Source: Candidatus Venteria ishoeyi (GTDB lineage: Bacteria > Pseudomonadota > Gammaproteobacteria > Beggiatoales > Beggiatoaceae). Taken from it: DNA of 64,000 nucleotides. The DNA is taken from the NCBI RefSeq assembly GCF_030378065.1, contig NZ_JAUCGJ010000007.1, positions 22,357 to 86,356 of the forward strand, written 5' to 3'. The notes below the pieces were generated by a model, which ran no database searches, had not been told where the DNA came from, and saw only the letters and a list, made by a program, of their open reading frames with translations. A program made the position numbers and the translations under genes. Positions 63,700-64,000 of this stretch are shown in pieces; position 1 is the stretch's first letter; every line of letters begins with the position of its first letter.

Positions 63700-64000
63700 G
63701 AATTCAGTGTAAGCTTCATTCAGCCCTAAAAATGCTGAAAGCCGCTTTCACCTCATGCCAGATGATTGATAGTCTGAATTCAGTGTAAGCTTCATTCAGC
63801 CCTAAAAATGCTGAAAGCCGCTTTCACCTCATGCCAGGTGATTGATAGTCTGAATTCAGTGTAAGCTTCATACAGCCCTAAAAATGCTGAAAGCCGCTTT
63901 CACCTCATGCCAGGTGATTGATAGTCTGAATTCAGTGTAAGCTTCATTCAGCCCTAAAAATGCTGAAAGCCGCTTTCACCTCATGCCAGGTGATTGATAG
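63700..64000 (+). repeat. Four tandem 76-bp units of the hairpin repeat family
   Basis: GAATTCAG recurs at 63700, 63776, 63852 and 63928, an exact 76-bp period; the last unit is cut by the window end after 73 bp. Units differ only at a few bases (CAGATGATT in the first against CAGGTGATT; CATTCAG against CATACAG in the third). Each holds the TTCAGC / GCTGAA stem. The array lies upstream of the pseudo-kinase start at 63584 and may extend past the window. Confidence 0.93.

Noticed and set aside
63700..64000. Possible CRISPR array
   Set aside because: The 76-bp period is fully repeated with no unique spacers and no cas genes are present; the units match dispersed intergenic repeats.

Overview
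The window looks like chromosome of a gammaproteobacterium of moderate GC with many structured intergenic repeats. The gene content would fit a filamentous or sulfur-oxidising member of the Thiotrichales (Beggiatoa/Thiothrix type): an Isp-type [NiFe] hydrogenase, glycogen metabolism, several multidomain sensor kinases, a large two-partner-secretion adhesin and comEC. This placement is inferred from gene families only; there is no rRNA or other marker in the window, and I saw no tRNA gene.

Layout. 1-3070: the 5' part of ilvE, a degenerate class III cyclase-like sensor and a two-CW Cys-rich protein. 3071-9692: a tightly coupled minus-strand hydrogenase operon (maturation protease, HupH-like chaperone, hynS, isp1, isp2, an unrecognised 153-residue gene, hynL) followed by a small HupE-like membrane protein. 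9693-19152: FlgO-type lipoproteins, a SanA/YdcF protein, nrdB, mltB, a FUN14 protein, a secreted double PilJ-N protein, sodB and a Pro/Gln-rich secreted protein. 19302-23807: a glycogen operon (HTH-ferredoxin-reductase fusion, glgA, GH57). 23910-29149: gspM, a REC/HD-GYP regulator and an EvgS-like hybrid kinase. 29153-30575: two small genes bracketed by the two halves of a MITE. 30761-37211: modABC, tadA, a membrane/coiled-coil protein, engB, and an MCE protein with its lipoprotein. 37355-44639: dnaQ, then a minus-strand operon of OprP-like porin, PhnD-like binding protein, hybrid kinase and flippase. 44970-64000: glgP, envelope proteins (LysM/FecR/Ig, a 12-repeat NHL protein), an AT-rich aspartoacylase-like gene, comEC, a decayed lipoprotein gene, a PilZ protein, a 1415-residue TpsA-type adhesin and a REC/pseudo-histidine-kinase.

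Two repeat systems stand out. The first is a MITE of 158 or 170 bp with GGAGTGAG ends and 3-bp target duplications: three intact copies, plus one copy split around a two-gene cargo. The second is a roughly 76-bp intergenic element with conserved flanks and a central hairpin whose two arms change together between copies. It occurs about ten times, including a four-copy tandem array at the right edge of the window.

Several signalling or enzyme-like proteins have lost diagnostic catalytic residues: the cyclase (616-2625), the SGNH-like lipoprotein (29326-29955), the HPt-like end of the 802-residue kinase, and the HisKA domain of the last gene. Non-catalytic signalling domains are therefore a recurring theme. 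Glycogen synthesis (glgA) and breakdown (glgP) lie in separate loci. The hydrogenase operon has all its structural subunits and its own processing protease, but general Hyp maturation genes are not in the window.
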